Assembly (NCBI RefSeq): GCF_000283155.1 | Contig: NW_004454159.1 | Coordinates: 20,691,602 to 20,755,601 of the forward strand | Length of the DNA: 64,000 nt | Origin: Ceratotherium simum simum | Lineage: Eukaryota > Chordata > Mammalia > Perissodactyla > Rhinocerotidae | Direction of reading: 5' to 3' | In this document: positions 37,270 to 47,989 of the stretch, one piece after another | Layout of the letters: every line of letters begins with the position of its first letter | How positions within the stretch are numbered: position 1 is the stretch's first letter | Position numbers and translations under genes: made by a program | The notes under the pieces: model-generated | What the model saw: the letters and a program-made list of their open reading frames with translations, nothing else | What the model was told of the DNA's origin: nothing | Database searches by the model: none

Positions 37270-37620
37270 AGTTACGATTTTAAACTTCACTGAGATATAA
37301 TTGAAAAAATCACTACACATACTTAAGGTGTACAATTTGATAAGTTTTGACATATGAATATGCCCCCCCAAATTTACTTATGCCCATTTGTAATTCCTCC
37401 TGCTGATCCGTCTCCCTGGTCCCAGACAACCAGTGATCTGAATTCTGTCACTAAAAGTTAGTGTGCATTTTCTAGAGTTTTATACAAATGGAATAACGTG
37501 GTATATACTTCCTTTTTCTTTTTTTTGTCTTTCATTCAGCATAATTATTTGAAGCTTCAGTCGTGTTGCTGTGTCTGTCAATAGTTTATTCTTTTTTATT
37601 GCTAAGTAATATAATTCTCT
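37270..37620 (-). mobile_element. L1 LINE 3' fragment, antisense
   Basis: Plus-strand landmarks: 'cactgagatataattgaaaa', 'aaggtgtacaatttgataag', 'ttttatacaaatggaataac', 'tttcattcagcataattatt' and 'ttattgctaagtaatataat'. This is the usual antisense reading of an old L1 3' region. Confidence 0.8.
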
Positions 37621-37850
37621 TTAATGAATTACTAAAATTAGAAAAACTAAGCTATGGTGATAGAAAAGTGGTTGCCTCAAGCTGAAGGGTGAAGAGATTG
37701 ATTGGGAAGGGCCTCGAGGGAAGTTTCTGTGGTATGGGTGCTGTTTATAGGGTGTACACATTTGTCAAAACCCATTGGTCTATGTTATTAAGATATGTGC
37801 ATTTCACTGTGTGTAATTTATACTCATGCAAAGGAAAGAAAAGGCATGGT
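37621..37850 (+). mobile_element. L1 LINE 3' fragment, sense
   Basis: The plus strand reads 'agaaaagtggttgcctcaag', 'attgggaagggcctcgaggg', 'tgtacacatttgtcaaaacc' and 'gcatttcactgtgtgtaatt', typical of a sense L1 3' end. It abuts the antisense L1 fragment directly. Confidence 0.75.
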
Positions 37851-39049
37851 GTGAGAAATGACCAGGTATACTGCCTATTTGCCATCCTAGTTTGTTGATA
37901 TTCTTGTGTGCTTGAGTCGATGATTTATTTTTAATGTTTCTGGTTATCCAGAAGTACTATCTTTAGACATATTTTTAAAGCATTTACCTTTGATTTAACT
38001 CTTTGTGAAGGCAAATTTAAGAAAAGTGTATTTTATGACAGGCTTTAGCGAAACACTGTAACTAATCAACTATTACATCCCCCAAATTGTCTTTATGGAA
38101 ATAAAATCTGTGCTCCAAACTGAGTATACCTATGATAATGCCCAATATGTTATATATTAGTGTTAAATGCCTCATTTTTATAATTTTTTATTTATCAATA
38201 AAATAAAATATCATGCATCCCTTATATCAGATAGACTTACATTTTGTCATAAAAATTGAGACATTATTCAAATTAACTTGACTATTCAAATAATTTCAAT
38301 TAAATAGCATATTTTTATTGAATGACAAATGATTGAAGTCTAGGCATTCATTTATTCATTCAAACATTTATTAACTACTTACTTAAGAGCAGGTGTAAGA
38401 TTTTATGTGCTTCACCTTTTCCTGGATATCTTGGGTCTTTTCAATAATAAGTATTAACTTATATAGAAAAGTGATTACTGCATTTGTTATATGGTTTGGT
38501 ATAGACAACTCAGTATTAGGCTGTATATAATTAAGCTACACTCAATATTGGAATATTATTGAATATATTCTATACTCAATGTTATACTCAATATTAAGCT
38601 ATATATAACCTAAATAAAGGGTGTTGGGTTTATCAAAGCCTACTGGTACCTGTTGGGTTTATCAAAGCCTACTGGTACCTGGACCACCTCTTGTAACAGA
38701 CCCTTTTCAGAGCATGTTCGGTCTTCTATTTGGTTTAGATACCATTTGTTATGGCAGAGCAAAAATGTACAATTTAGTGTCCAAGAGTCTTTGAAGAATA
38801 ATTACTCAGCCAGACACAAATCTATCGTGCCCCTGGCTTGAATTTTGCTTCTATAGGGTTTGGATCATTATGACTTTCCAATTAGAACCTCAATTCAATA
38901 ATCACCATTTAATTATAATTTATCTCCATACTTGCTCTTACATCAAAATTCTATGATCTGATGCTGAGTCATTCAGGATGGGACCAGGAGCCTAATGCTG
39001 AGCTATTCTCATGCTACTGGGAACTCTAACATCACTCTTCTGAATAGAA
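37851..39049. other. Mostly unassigned sequence with an L2 3' tail and a tandem duplication
   Basis: An L2-like 3' tail on the minus strand lies at about 38343-38400 ('tcatttattcattcaaacat'). The 29 bp duplication at 38622-38679 is listed separately. Nothing else is assigned. Confidence 0.5.
38622..38679 (+). repeat. Perfect 29 bp tandem duplication
   Basis: Two identical 29-base units, 38622-38650 and 38651-38679, each beginning tgttgggttt and ending actggtacc. The absence of any mismatch implies a recent event or an assembly artefact. Confidence 0.95.
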
Positions 39050-39310
39050 GGAACTCGCTAGAGGCTTCCCTTTGTCCCAGACAAATTTCAAACTCCTTAG
39101 CCTATAAGACCCTCTGAAGAGCAGCCCCTTTCTATACCCTGACCTTGCTCTGCCTCTCTGCTCCTTGCTCACTAGTCCAGTTGCTCAGGCCTTCTCTCTG
39201 ACCCCAGGGACTGACAAACTCATTCCTGTTTTCAGGTACTGAGAACATTCTTCCTCAGATCTTCACGAGGCTGGATCTTTCTTATCACTCAATCTCAGCT
39301 TCAATGTCAC
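39050..39310 (+). mobile_element. L2 LINE, part 1
   Basis: The plus strand resembles the L2 3' half: 'ttccctttgtcccagacaaa', 'ttctatacccтga'-type text with 'ccttgctctgcctctctgct', and 'tctcagcttcaatgtcac'. It is cut by an L1 and resumes at about 39810 with 'gagacctttcctgaaatcgc'. Confidence 0.65.
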
Positions 39311-39809
39311 TTCTTTTTATTGTTTTCTCAGCTTTGTTGAACTATAATTGACAAATAAAAATTAATATTTAAGGTATATAGTATGATGTTTTGATATACA
39401 TATACATTGTGAAATGTGTGCCACAATCAAGCTAATTAACATATCCATCACCTTACATAGTTACCATTTTTTGTGTATGTGGTGAGAGTGAGTGAGTGAG
39501 AGAACACTTAAGATCTACTGTCTTAGCAAATTTTAACTATAGTCACCATGCTGTACATTAGATCCCCAGAACTTATTAATTCTGCACAACTGAAAGTTAG
39601 TACTCTCACCAACATCTCCCCATTTACCCCACCTCCCAGCTCCAGGCAACCACCATTGTACTCTCTGCTTTTATGAGTTTGACTTTTTTAGATTCCACAT
39701 GCAAGTGAGAGCATGCAGTATTTGTCTTTCTGTGTCTGGCTTATTTCACTTAGCATAACGTCCTCTAGTTCATCCATATTGTTGCAAATGGCAGGATATC
39801 CTTCTTTTT
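39311..39809 (-). mobile_element. L1MA-type LINE 3' fragment, antisense, inside an L2
   Basis: Plus-strand text is the complement of an L1MA-like 3' end: 'ttgaactataattgacaaat', 'aattaacatatccatcacct', 'ctatagtcaccatgctgtac' and 'tcacttagcataacgtcctc'. Flanking cttcttttt copies (39310-39318 and 39801-39809) are compatible with a TSD. The L2 reads across it from 'tgtcac' to 'gacctttcctga', so the L1 inserted into the L2. Confidence 0.85.
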
Positions 39810-39976
39810 TTTGGTGAGACCTTTCCTGAAATCGCCATGGGATGTGGCCCTTCTTCCTATCCCCAGTCTTGATAGTGTTACCTGTGTTATTATGTTTATT
39901 AAACTTGTAACTTTTATCTATTGGCCTGTTAGTTTGCTTGCACATTGTCTGTCTGTCTTTATTGGACTAGAAGCAG
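39810..39976 (+). mobile_element. L2 LINE, part 2
   Basis: Continues the L2 with 'gacctttcctgaaatcgcca' and 'ttgtctgtctgtctttattg', stopping at 'gactagaagcagggcc', where the usual L2 text is replaced by an unrelated block. Confidence 0.65.
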
Positions 39977-40124
39977 GGCCGTGCGTTCCACAACTCCGGG
40001 GGTGCCCTCTTGCATTGTGGTTTATGGGAATGGTGCCTCCTGGACCGGGGCAGTGCAAACCCGCACAGCCTCCTGCAGTGGCCCTCCACAACAGCCAGAG
40101 TTCTTGGTAAATGCTGTTATTCCT
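39977..40124. other. GC-rich unidentified insert within the L2
   Basis: About 150 bp that does not read as L2 separates 'gaagcagggcc' from 'cccctaaaatagtgcctggc', which are near neighbours in the L2 3' end. It contains CpGs and 'gcattgtggtttatgggaat'. I do not recognise it. Confidence 0.4.
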
Positions 40125-40195
40125 AGTCCCCTAAAATAGTGCCTGGCGCACAGCAGGTGCTCCAAAAATATTTGTTGAGAAATGAACTCTTGAAT
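40125..40195 (+). mobile_element. L2 LINE, part 3 (3' terminus)
   Basis: 'agtgcctggcgcacagcagg', then 'tgctccaaaaatatttgttg' and 'agaaatgaa', the classic L2 3' end on the plus strand. Confidence 0.85.
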
Positions 40196-42009
40196 TTAAT
40201 GGTTTTGAGAGGCTAAGGGAGGTAGTGAATTTATTTTAGCTATAATCTTTTCCATTTCTATTGCTCTGCTGATTTCTTGCAGAAGAAACTCACATTGAAA
40301 ACACAGTGAAAATGACCAGATTTCTGATATAAGTTACCAGGAAAAGAATCAATCATTTAACAGAATTGCTTAAGAAAGAAATTGCTTAAGAATGATGTGC
40401 TCATGTTACTGATAATTTAGTTTAATATTAATGATTACAGGCAGAATGTATTTCTTTATCTGTGTCATTAACATTTGGATCTGTATTTGTGTATCAATCA
40501 TAAATAACTAATGTGCTACCAGTATGGGATATTACCCATCTTTATAAATCTTTTGGGATAAGACCACTTTGCTAGATAGATTAGATTTCATAATAATTTA
40601 TATGAGTCTTTGAACTGAAAAATATTCCTCATTCTCAAACACTAAATATGTTGATGAAAAATAATAGCACATTTTATTTAAAAGAATGTAGAACATTTTC
40701 TTCCAAAATTTCAAGTAAACACAATAATATAGATAAATGAAGAAAATCTGAGTTTGTGAACTAGAATTTAGAAAGACCAGGATTATAGAATTTAAAATAT
40801 ATTCTCTATCATGTAGCACATGTTTATGTACTTTTAGTGTAAAGATCTTGCATAAAATCTTTTCCATTTTCAATTTTCTAAGAAGTGTTTAAACACTGCA
40901 GGGTTAGATTTTTTTCATTTTGACTGATCTTTGGCCTCAGAGTTGAATGGACCTGGGCGCTTTCGTCAGATTAGGTGAACTTTGCCTATCTGATTAGTAA
41001 TTGATCATGTGCACATAAATTTCATTGCTGAAACTGATAACAGCCACAAAAGGCCAACTGCTTTGCCTTCCAAACCCATCTGCAAAATACAAATGCTGCA
41101 GCCAGTGTATTTCAAAAAAAAAAAAAGACGATGTTTTATTATACCACAGCATTTCCTCCTTCTCTGCGGTATCATTTGAAGTCTGCTTTTTAAAACAGAA
41201 GTTGAACAAATGAATCCTTCTGTCCTCACTTTCAGTTGTCAGCAGTGCTTCAGTGTGAGATGAAATAAATTGCCAAGCCCTTTCATCTTCTGTAATCAGC
41301 TCTGCACAGCTGAGTACACCCACAGCCCTGCATGCCGCCTCTGCCGGTGCTTATTCTATGCGGGACAGGAAGTCTTTGTTAGTGCCACATTTCCAAGGCT
41401 CTACACAGGAGTGGGTTTATTTTGGTTTCCTCCTGCCTTTCTTGCTCCCTTGCCTCTTCCACCTCCTTTCTCCCTGCCTGCACAACTCATGTGCCATCCA
41501 TTTTCTGTAGGACAGAAGTTTTTAGGGAGTAACATTATTTTTTTTGAAGATATATATGACGTAGAGTTTTGTTTCCACGCTGTAACAATCATGTGTAGCA
41601 TCATTGCTTTAGCCATATACGTATCAACAAGATTCACAAACTGAAAACAACTTGAAGGAGCCTTCAACCATACCTTTACCACGCCAAAGTGCTTCATTTT
41701 TAAAAGCATAGAAGCAACACATTTATATTTATGTCACCAAGGCAAGACATCCACAAAGATTTACTCACTACAGTCTAGATGTTATCCTTCTAGCACCCAC
41801 ACTGCGTGGGAGTCTGTTAGGGAATAGAACTGAGGATAACAGCTTAATGCAGAGGACGGAGATAAATACCTGCTCATTTGGGGGGATTTTTTGTTTATTT
41901 GTTTTGCCTTGAACCAATTCTTTTTAAGACTGCCCTTCCTCCACTCCATGTGATGCTGGTGGGGACATCAGTCGCTGATTCCTCCTCCTCTCTCTCCTCC
42001 TCTTAGTTG
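40196..42009. other. Unassigned sequence, possibly containing conserved non-coding DNA
   Basis: No repeat is recognised from about 40900 to 41800 apart from an A run at 41113-41125. The texture is that of unique sequence. Open frames on both strands (up to 124 codons) show no domain, and I do not call them genes. Confidence 0.4.
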
Positions 42010-42260
42010 ATAGCACTGCTGACACGTGCTGAGTGAGTGGTTACTAGGCATTGGGCACTGTTCAAAATGCCTTCCATGTATTAACTCAATTACTCATGCA
42101 AAAAAATGATGAGATAGGTACCATTTATTGCCTCCATTCTCCAGATGAGGAAACTGAGGTGCAGATTGGCCAAGCAATTTGCCTGTCACACAGCTAGTAA
42201 GGGGTGGAACTGAGATCCAAACCTGGGTAGTGTGTCTCTAGACTTCTTCTCCCGTCTAGT
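42010..42260 (-). mobile_element. MIR SINE, nearly complete
   Basis: The plus strand carries the whole inverted element: 'gcattgggcactgttcaaaa', 'tgtattaactcaattactca', 'ccagatgaggaaactgaggt', 'cctgtcacacagctagtaag' and 'gaactgagatccaaacctgg'. Confidence 0.9.
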
Positions 42261-43321
42261 GTACTCCAGTGCTGCTCTCAGCGGGCAGATGACCTATACC
42301 CCAGGCTCCTAGACACAGAGATCAGCTCAGGGCTGGGCACGTGGCCCAAGAGGAGGCAGATGGTGCAGGTAGGGAGGTGTGCGTGCTGTCTTCCTGCAGG
42401 GGCTAAGCAGCTTGGAGGATGGGATGCTTGGGCTGATAGCAGACATCATGCCCAACATGTGCAAAGATGGAGCTCTAATGATATTTACTGAGTTCTGGTT
42501 CAGCTGCCCTTGAATTCAATTTACCTCAGGATGTTTTTGGGTTTTGCTTTATTGTGAGCCAGTAAGTGCCTTTTGTTTGCTCAGGCCAACTGCATTTGGA
42601 TTTCTCTCACTGAGAGAAGAAATGTTATTGAGTGATAAGACAGAAAAAGCAGAATTTCCAAAAATTCCCAAGTAATGCTGGATGCTCCCCTTCTACTTGT
42701 GCCTGCTACAGCCCCCCAGGGCCATCTTCAAATCCAAGTTAGCCCTGTCAAAATGATAGGGTCCACTCAGCTAAGCCACCCGCTTCTTAAAAATAAAAAG
42801 AGCCTTTTTGAAGTGAGAGGAGATCCTGGCCTGGAAATGGGTATTGATATTTTAAATTTGAACTTATAAATTTAAATTTTCTCTCAAGTGGAGAGAGACT
42901 AGAAATGAATTGTGTTCCAGCCACTTTCTGGTGAGCAGAATCAACACTTGGAAACCAGTTAGAACAACAGACCAGGAAAGGCAATTCCCAGGAAATGCCT
43001 TTCTCTGGAGGACTAGTGGACACCAACAGATGGGAAGTTATTCTCCTTCAAGTTTCATTCAAATTAGCTCTTTTCTCAAGACCAAACTCTCCTAATTTTT
43101 TAATAACTCTATCACAATGCAAATGAGATATGTTGGAAGTATAAAATGAACATCTCTTGTTGTTTCCTCAGTGTGCTCCCAATTGGGATTATGAGGAAGG
43201 CCAAAATGATGACTGTTTGCACGAGCTTTGCAGAACTGCCTTCTTTTATGGGAGGGAATTGTGTTGTATTCATGCCTCATCTTAGCACCAAATGCAGTGA
43301 CTTGCACACAGCTAATATTTA
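42261..43321. other. Unassigned sequence
   Basis: No gene or confident repeat. Confidence 0.45.
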
Positions 43322-43785
43322 TGTGATGGTCAATTTTACGTGTCAACTTGACTAGCCACAGAATGCCCAGATTAAACATTATTGATGAGTGTGTCTGTGA
43401 AGAGGTTTCTGGATGAGATTAGCATTTAAATCAATGGACTCAGTAAAGTAGATTATCCTCCCCAATGTGGGTGGGCATCACCCAATCTGTTGAGGACCTA
43501 AATAGAACACAATAGAAGGAGGAATTTGCCCCTTTTTTCCTGCCTTCCTGCTGAACCTCTCATCTTCTCCTGCCCTCGGACTGGGATTTATACCATCGGC
43601 TCCCCTGGTTTTCAGGACTTTGGACTTGTACTGAATTACACCACTGGCTTTCATCAGTCTCCAGCTTGCAGATGGCAGCTCATGGGACTTCTTAGCCTCC
43701 GTAATTCTGTGAGCTGATTCCTCATAATAGTCTCCATATATATATCCTATTGGTTCTATTTCTCTGGAGAACCTTGACTGATACA
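43322..43785 (+). mobile_element. Solo LTR-like element (family A, copy 2)
   Basis: It starts tgtgatggtcaattttacgt, ends actgatacaa with a CA boundary, and is flanked by an exact 5 bp repeat attta (43317-43321 and 43786-43790). TG..CA ends with 5 bp duplications fit a MaLR/ERVL-type LTR. It is the opposite-strand relative of 11552-12079. A possible poly(A) region near 'tcataatagtctcc' replaces the usual ataataaatctc. Confidence 0.75.
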
Positions 43786-43834
43786 ATTTATTATCTACTT
43801 CCTACACTAGGACTTTTTAAAGAACATTGTTTTG

Positions 43835-44025
43835 TTTAAACTTATCTTGTCCTATGAGTTGGGTATTATTGTTATCATCTGCATTTTACAGATGAGGAAA
43901 CTGAGGCACAGAGCTGTTAAGAAACATTAGCAGTCAACCAGGTGTGAAGTGGTAAAGCAAGGGTTTAACCACACAATTAACTCCTGAGGTCATACTGTTA
44001 ACCACTGTGTTACGCTGTCTCCTCT
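43835..44025 (-). mobile_element. MIR SINE fragment
   Basis: The plus strand shows 'ttacagatgaggaaactgag', 'gcacagagctgttaagaaac' and 'ttaaccactgtgttacgctg', the inverted MIR including its tRNA-like 5' end. Confidence 0.88.
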
Positions 44026-45304
44026 TGCAGAAGACACCTAGTATTTGTTGAACTGAGCTGGAATCGTTGCATTTACCATGTGGCTTGTCTAGCAAAGAAA
44101 ACGGACCATTTGTGTTATGAAAAATAAATTGCAATCCCAGGTTACAAGAAGTAGCTACAGTCAGAATTCCTCCATTCTCCCGAGGCTTTGATTACCTTAA
44201 GATAACTCCAGTCTGCAGAATTACTTCACTGTCATCTGCGTGTATAATTAAATATTTATTAGGAGAATTAATATATTTAAATTTGTTTAAAATTAAGCTG
44301 ACCATTAATGGCTTTGCTCATCAGAAGAGACTTTACATGTTATTCTACAGCTTTAAAACATTTTAATGGCCCATAAAATTGCTCCCTAGATCCTAGCAGT
44401 TTTCAGATTTTGAAATTATAGCTGAAGACACTGTTAATCATTTCTAAATTACCAAATGGTCACTATTGACCTCTAAATTGTCTAGTTGATCTTTACATTT
44501 GAGAAAAATGATAAATATGACTTCCCCAGATGTAGATTACATACAAGGCAGGTATACTTTATGCACTTGTGTATACATTTAAGACATAGATTGCTGTAGA
44601 ATGAAAACCAACTGCACTGTCTCTCTATGGATATATTTGAATATAAGTCTATGTATTTAGCTAACTTTGAGGGAAGACACCAAAAGATTTTACCATTGTA
44701 AAACTGTAAAGTTGATTACAATAATGGTATTATTCAAGTGTTTCCCAATAAAAATAGATTTTTATCATTTCCAAAATATTTATATATATTTCTATTTTAC
44801 TTAATGTGTCTATTTAGGAACAGATGTTTAATTATGCATTCCTACCACTAAAATGTGGTAGAACAGTAGGCCTTTGAATAGACCTGATCACTTAGAGATT
44901 AAATGTCAATTAAGACTATTTATCTAAACTCAAATTATTCTATCAAACACTTTCTAGCTATGAGTCAAAATGGAAGAACTGTAAAAAAAAGACAGTGATT
45001 GTAAAAAGATGTTATGGCCTCTGTACATGAACATAAAGTAATATATTCTGAACTCTCAGGTTGAAGGGGATGATACTCTTGGATCATGATTTTCCAATAC
45101 ATTTAAATATACCAACAGCACTGTGCAGTCTGCATTAGCTGAGCTTCCGATCTGGGTAGGTCCATGCTGAAATCAGGGTAATTCTAACATTTACTTTTAG
45201 GGACATTTCTATGACTTTTAAAAATCAGACGAAATATACATTATTTTATTTGGCTAACGTATTTACTTTGAAAATTCCATTATTTTTTTTATAACTCCTT
45301 TAAA
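44026..45304. other. Unassigned AT-rich sequence
   Basis: No gene. The part 44200-44480 reads as unique DNA rich in TAAT-type words and could be conserved non-coding sequence; this is only an impression. Confidence 0.35.
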
Positions 45305-45650
45305 TTCAGCTGACTAAACATTGTAAAATGCCAGTTATGTGCAAAATAATGTGCTTTGTGCAGTGGACGATACAAAGATTGTCAGACGTGGACCTTATCT
45401 TTAGGAGTTTAATCAAGGGGGACAGACAGGCAAAAACTTAATCATGAAATGCAGATGTGCTATAAAAGGGTGCAAAGTCTGTTAGGAACAAAGCAGAGGC
45501 AGAGAGTAATTCTTCTGGTTGAGTGAAGGCAGAGTGGCTTCAGGGAAATAGCAGCATTTGAGGTAGATAAAGATTTTGACACGGGAAGAGGTGGTGGTGA
45601 ACACATTCCATGAATACGAAGTCTTTTCATATGAACTCTAAAAGTCTTTT
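45305..45650 (+). repeat. Ancient mammal-wide repeat of uncertain name (family B, copy 2)
   Basis: The text 'gccagttatgtgcaaaataa', 'gtggaccttatctttaggag' and 'gggggacagacaggcaaaaa', then 'gtgctataaaagggtgcaaa', has the same plan as 20225-20640 and as a repeat common in mammals that I cannot name reliably. Confidence 0.4.
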
Positions 45651-45654
45651 AGAG

Positions 45655-45870
45655 ATGAAGCGGGGGCACATAGTGTAGAGATTAATAAGAATCTGGGCTC
45701 GTATACAAGCAATTTCTGTTTGTGTGACCTTAGTTCCAATATCTACTATTGAGCTTCTTTCTATGATTTCTTTAAATCACAGTAAGTACACATTGTTTTA
45801 CTTGGCTTACTAATGTCTCTAAGCCTCCTCTTCTCATATACAAAATAGAGCTGAAGCACTTAGTAAGGAT
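45655..45870 (+). mobile_element. MIR SINE fragment
   Basis: The tRNA-like 5' end ('cacatagtgtagagattaat', 'aagaatctgggctcg') is followed by 'tttgtgtgaccttagttcc' and, after an interruption, 'tctctaagcctcctcttctc'. Confidence 0.6.
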
Positions 45871-47049
45871 CACACAGAAGCAGACTGCCATTATTAACTC
45901 ACAGCCTGGGCCTTACACTCCTACCAAGGGCTCGCCTACCATTCCTTGCAGGCATGACTCAGTAAGGCAGGGGCAACTTTTAGTTCAGTTGTTAGCACCA
46001 TGGGGGTGGCTGAAATTGGAGTCTCACAGCTTGAGACCCTCACACCTTGAGATCTGAGCTGAATACAGCCCAAGCTTCCAAATCCAGGATTTTTCCCTCA
46101 CCAACTCTTCTCCCCTAACTGGCTGTGGTATACTAGTGAGTCAGTAGATGAAGATGTATTGAAGGTAGAACCCACTCTGACCCTGAAAAGATATACTTTG
46201 AGCCTATCCACTTTCTCCTTGGGCTGGAGATGTGCTCCATTTACAATAGCGTATTTTAATTCAGCTGTTTTTTAAACATGTCTTTTATCTTGTTGTAGCA
46301 TCCACACCCTCTCTTAACTTAGCCCAAGGAGCCCAACATTTTTATGTAAATACAGCTGTTAACCTACAACTGTAAATACCCATTAGGCTATTACAGTACT
46401 AATTGAATTTAATTTCTTATGAATGAGATACTCTGGGTATAAAAATTGAAATAATTTCTATAGAGTTGGGCACGTGTAGCCAGATTCTTTGATCTTGGTC
46501 AGCTGCCACTTCCCTGGTCCTTTAATCCTCACAATTTTAGGTCCATAAAGGGTCAGTAATCTTTGAGAAATTTTCTGTACAATCTATTGTTAATTGTGTT
46601 ATTAAATTTCTCACATAAACAACCATTACATTATAAAAACAATTGTTTCAATGACAAAAGAAGGGGTTTCAGTCTTATAATCATTACATTTTTTTCCACT
46701 GTAATGCCTTTAATAATAAACTATTTTTATCTCTAGACTTGAATTTTGTTATTGCCATCTAAAAATACTACTTTGGTTCGTCAAAACTGACAAAACACAC
46801 ACGAATGCTTCTTCATTCATCCTTCATATCACTTCTCAGAAGTTTCTTGGTTTTCTTGATCATCTTTGAATTCGACCTTACAATTCTGCTTATAGCTCAG
46901 TTCATCACAGACAAAGATAAACAAAGAATAAAAAAGTTGTTGCCAAAAGAGCAGTCCACAGTCAAACAAAGCAGTAGTATGTTCTTGATTTCAGGAAATA
47001 TATTTTGCTACTTAGGTGGGGCTAGATCCAGATGGGAAAAACTGTAGCA
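45871..47049. other. Unassigned sequence
   Basis: No gene or confident repeat seen. Confidence 0.4.
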
Positions 47050-47228
47050 TTCAAATCTTGGTATATGTAAGAATCATTAGGGTGTTTGTCAAACATGTAG
47101 ATTCCTGGCTTCATCCCTAACATATCCGATACAGTAGATTTGGGTGGGAAGCAGGAGTCTGCATTTTAATTTTTCGTGACTTCCTCAGATGCTTGTAGTA
47201 CAGTTGGTTTGCAGAACACTTTGAGGAA
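47050..47228. mobile_element. hAT-Charlie non-autonomous relic, MER5A-like
   Basis: The central blocks 'tgtaagaatcattagggtgt' (for catcagaatcacctgg), 'gtagattcctggcttcatcc' and 'gcaggagtctgcattttaat', and the right arm 'tggtttgcagaacactttga', follow MER5A order. Confidence 0.7.
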
Positions 47229-47989
47229 AAAAATGCCAAAGTGGCTATTCATAATTAATTAGCCCCTTTATAACCAGTTTGAGTTTTTACTTAAATTAAT
47301 GTTATAGGAGAAGAGCAATGTTGACTTTTATGACTTATAATGCAGATCTAAATCTGTATTTCAGTAAAACACTTAAGTGCCCACAGTGTCCTGTGATTTG
47401 TCCTTTCAATGACTTTATGAACCAATCAGAAGCCCTTGAAGATTTCCAATAGGCTGTGGACCACACTTTAAGAATCATTTTTCTCAGCTATCTTAAAATT
47501 ATGGCAGAATGCCCAGAAACTGATATTTAACAATCATGGAAATATATCTACTTGAAATCTCACAAGTAAAAACAACTTTGCAAGCCAGTTCCCACTTCAG
47601 TATTTGGCACTGGATAAAAGTTTCACATCCACATTGGAGATCCACATTTAAAGACAGAGCCACTTCAGTATTCATGTTAATTTCATTTACCTAAAAATAA
47701 CAGCAAAAGAATGTGCAGCTGATGTTGATCCCTGGCAGCATTTGGTTTGTTTGCGCTCTGTCTTAGCTGTGCCCATTATGTCTACAGCGTTTGGAGATAC
47801 TTAGAGGAGCCACAAAGATTACAATCTAATTATAGAGAGGTATAAAAACAAGAATCTCTGCAAACAAATACTGAAATATTTTAAAGTCAACAAAAGCTAT
47901 AATTGCTCAAATTTAAAAGCAGTAAGTGAGTAAGCAAATACATATAAAATTATAAAATAATCTGACCTGAGGTGATTTCTGTTTCATTT
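47229..47989. other. Unassigned sequence
   Basis: Nothing recognisable beyond AT-rich unique-looking DNA. Confidence 0.4.

Noticed and set aside
38622..38679. CRISPR-like repeat
   Set aside because: Only two directly adjacent copies without spacers, in mammalian nuclear DNA.
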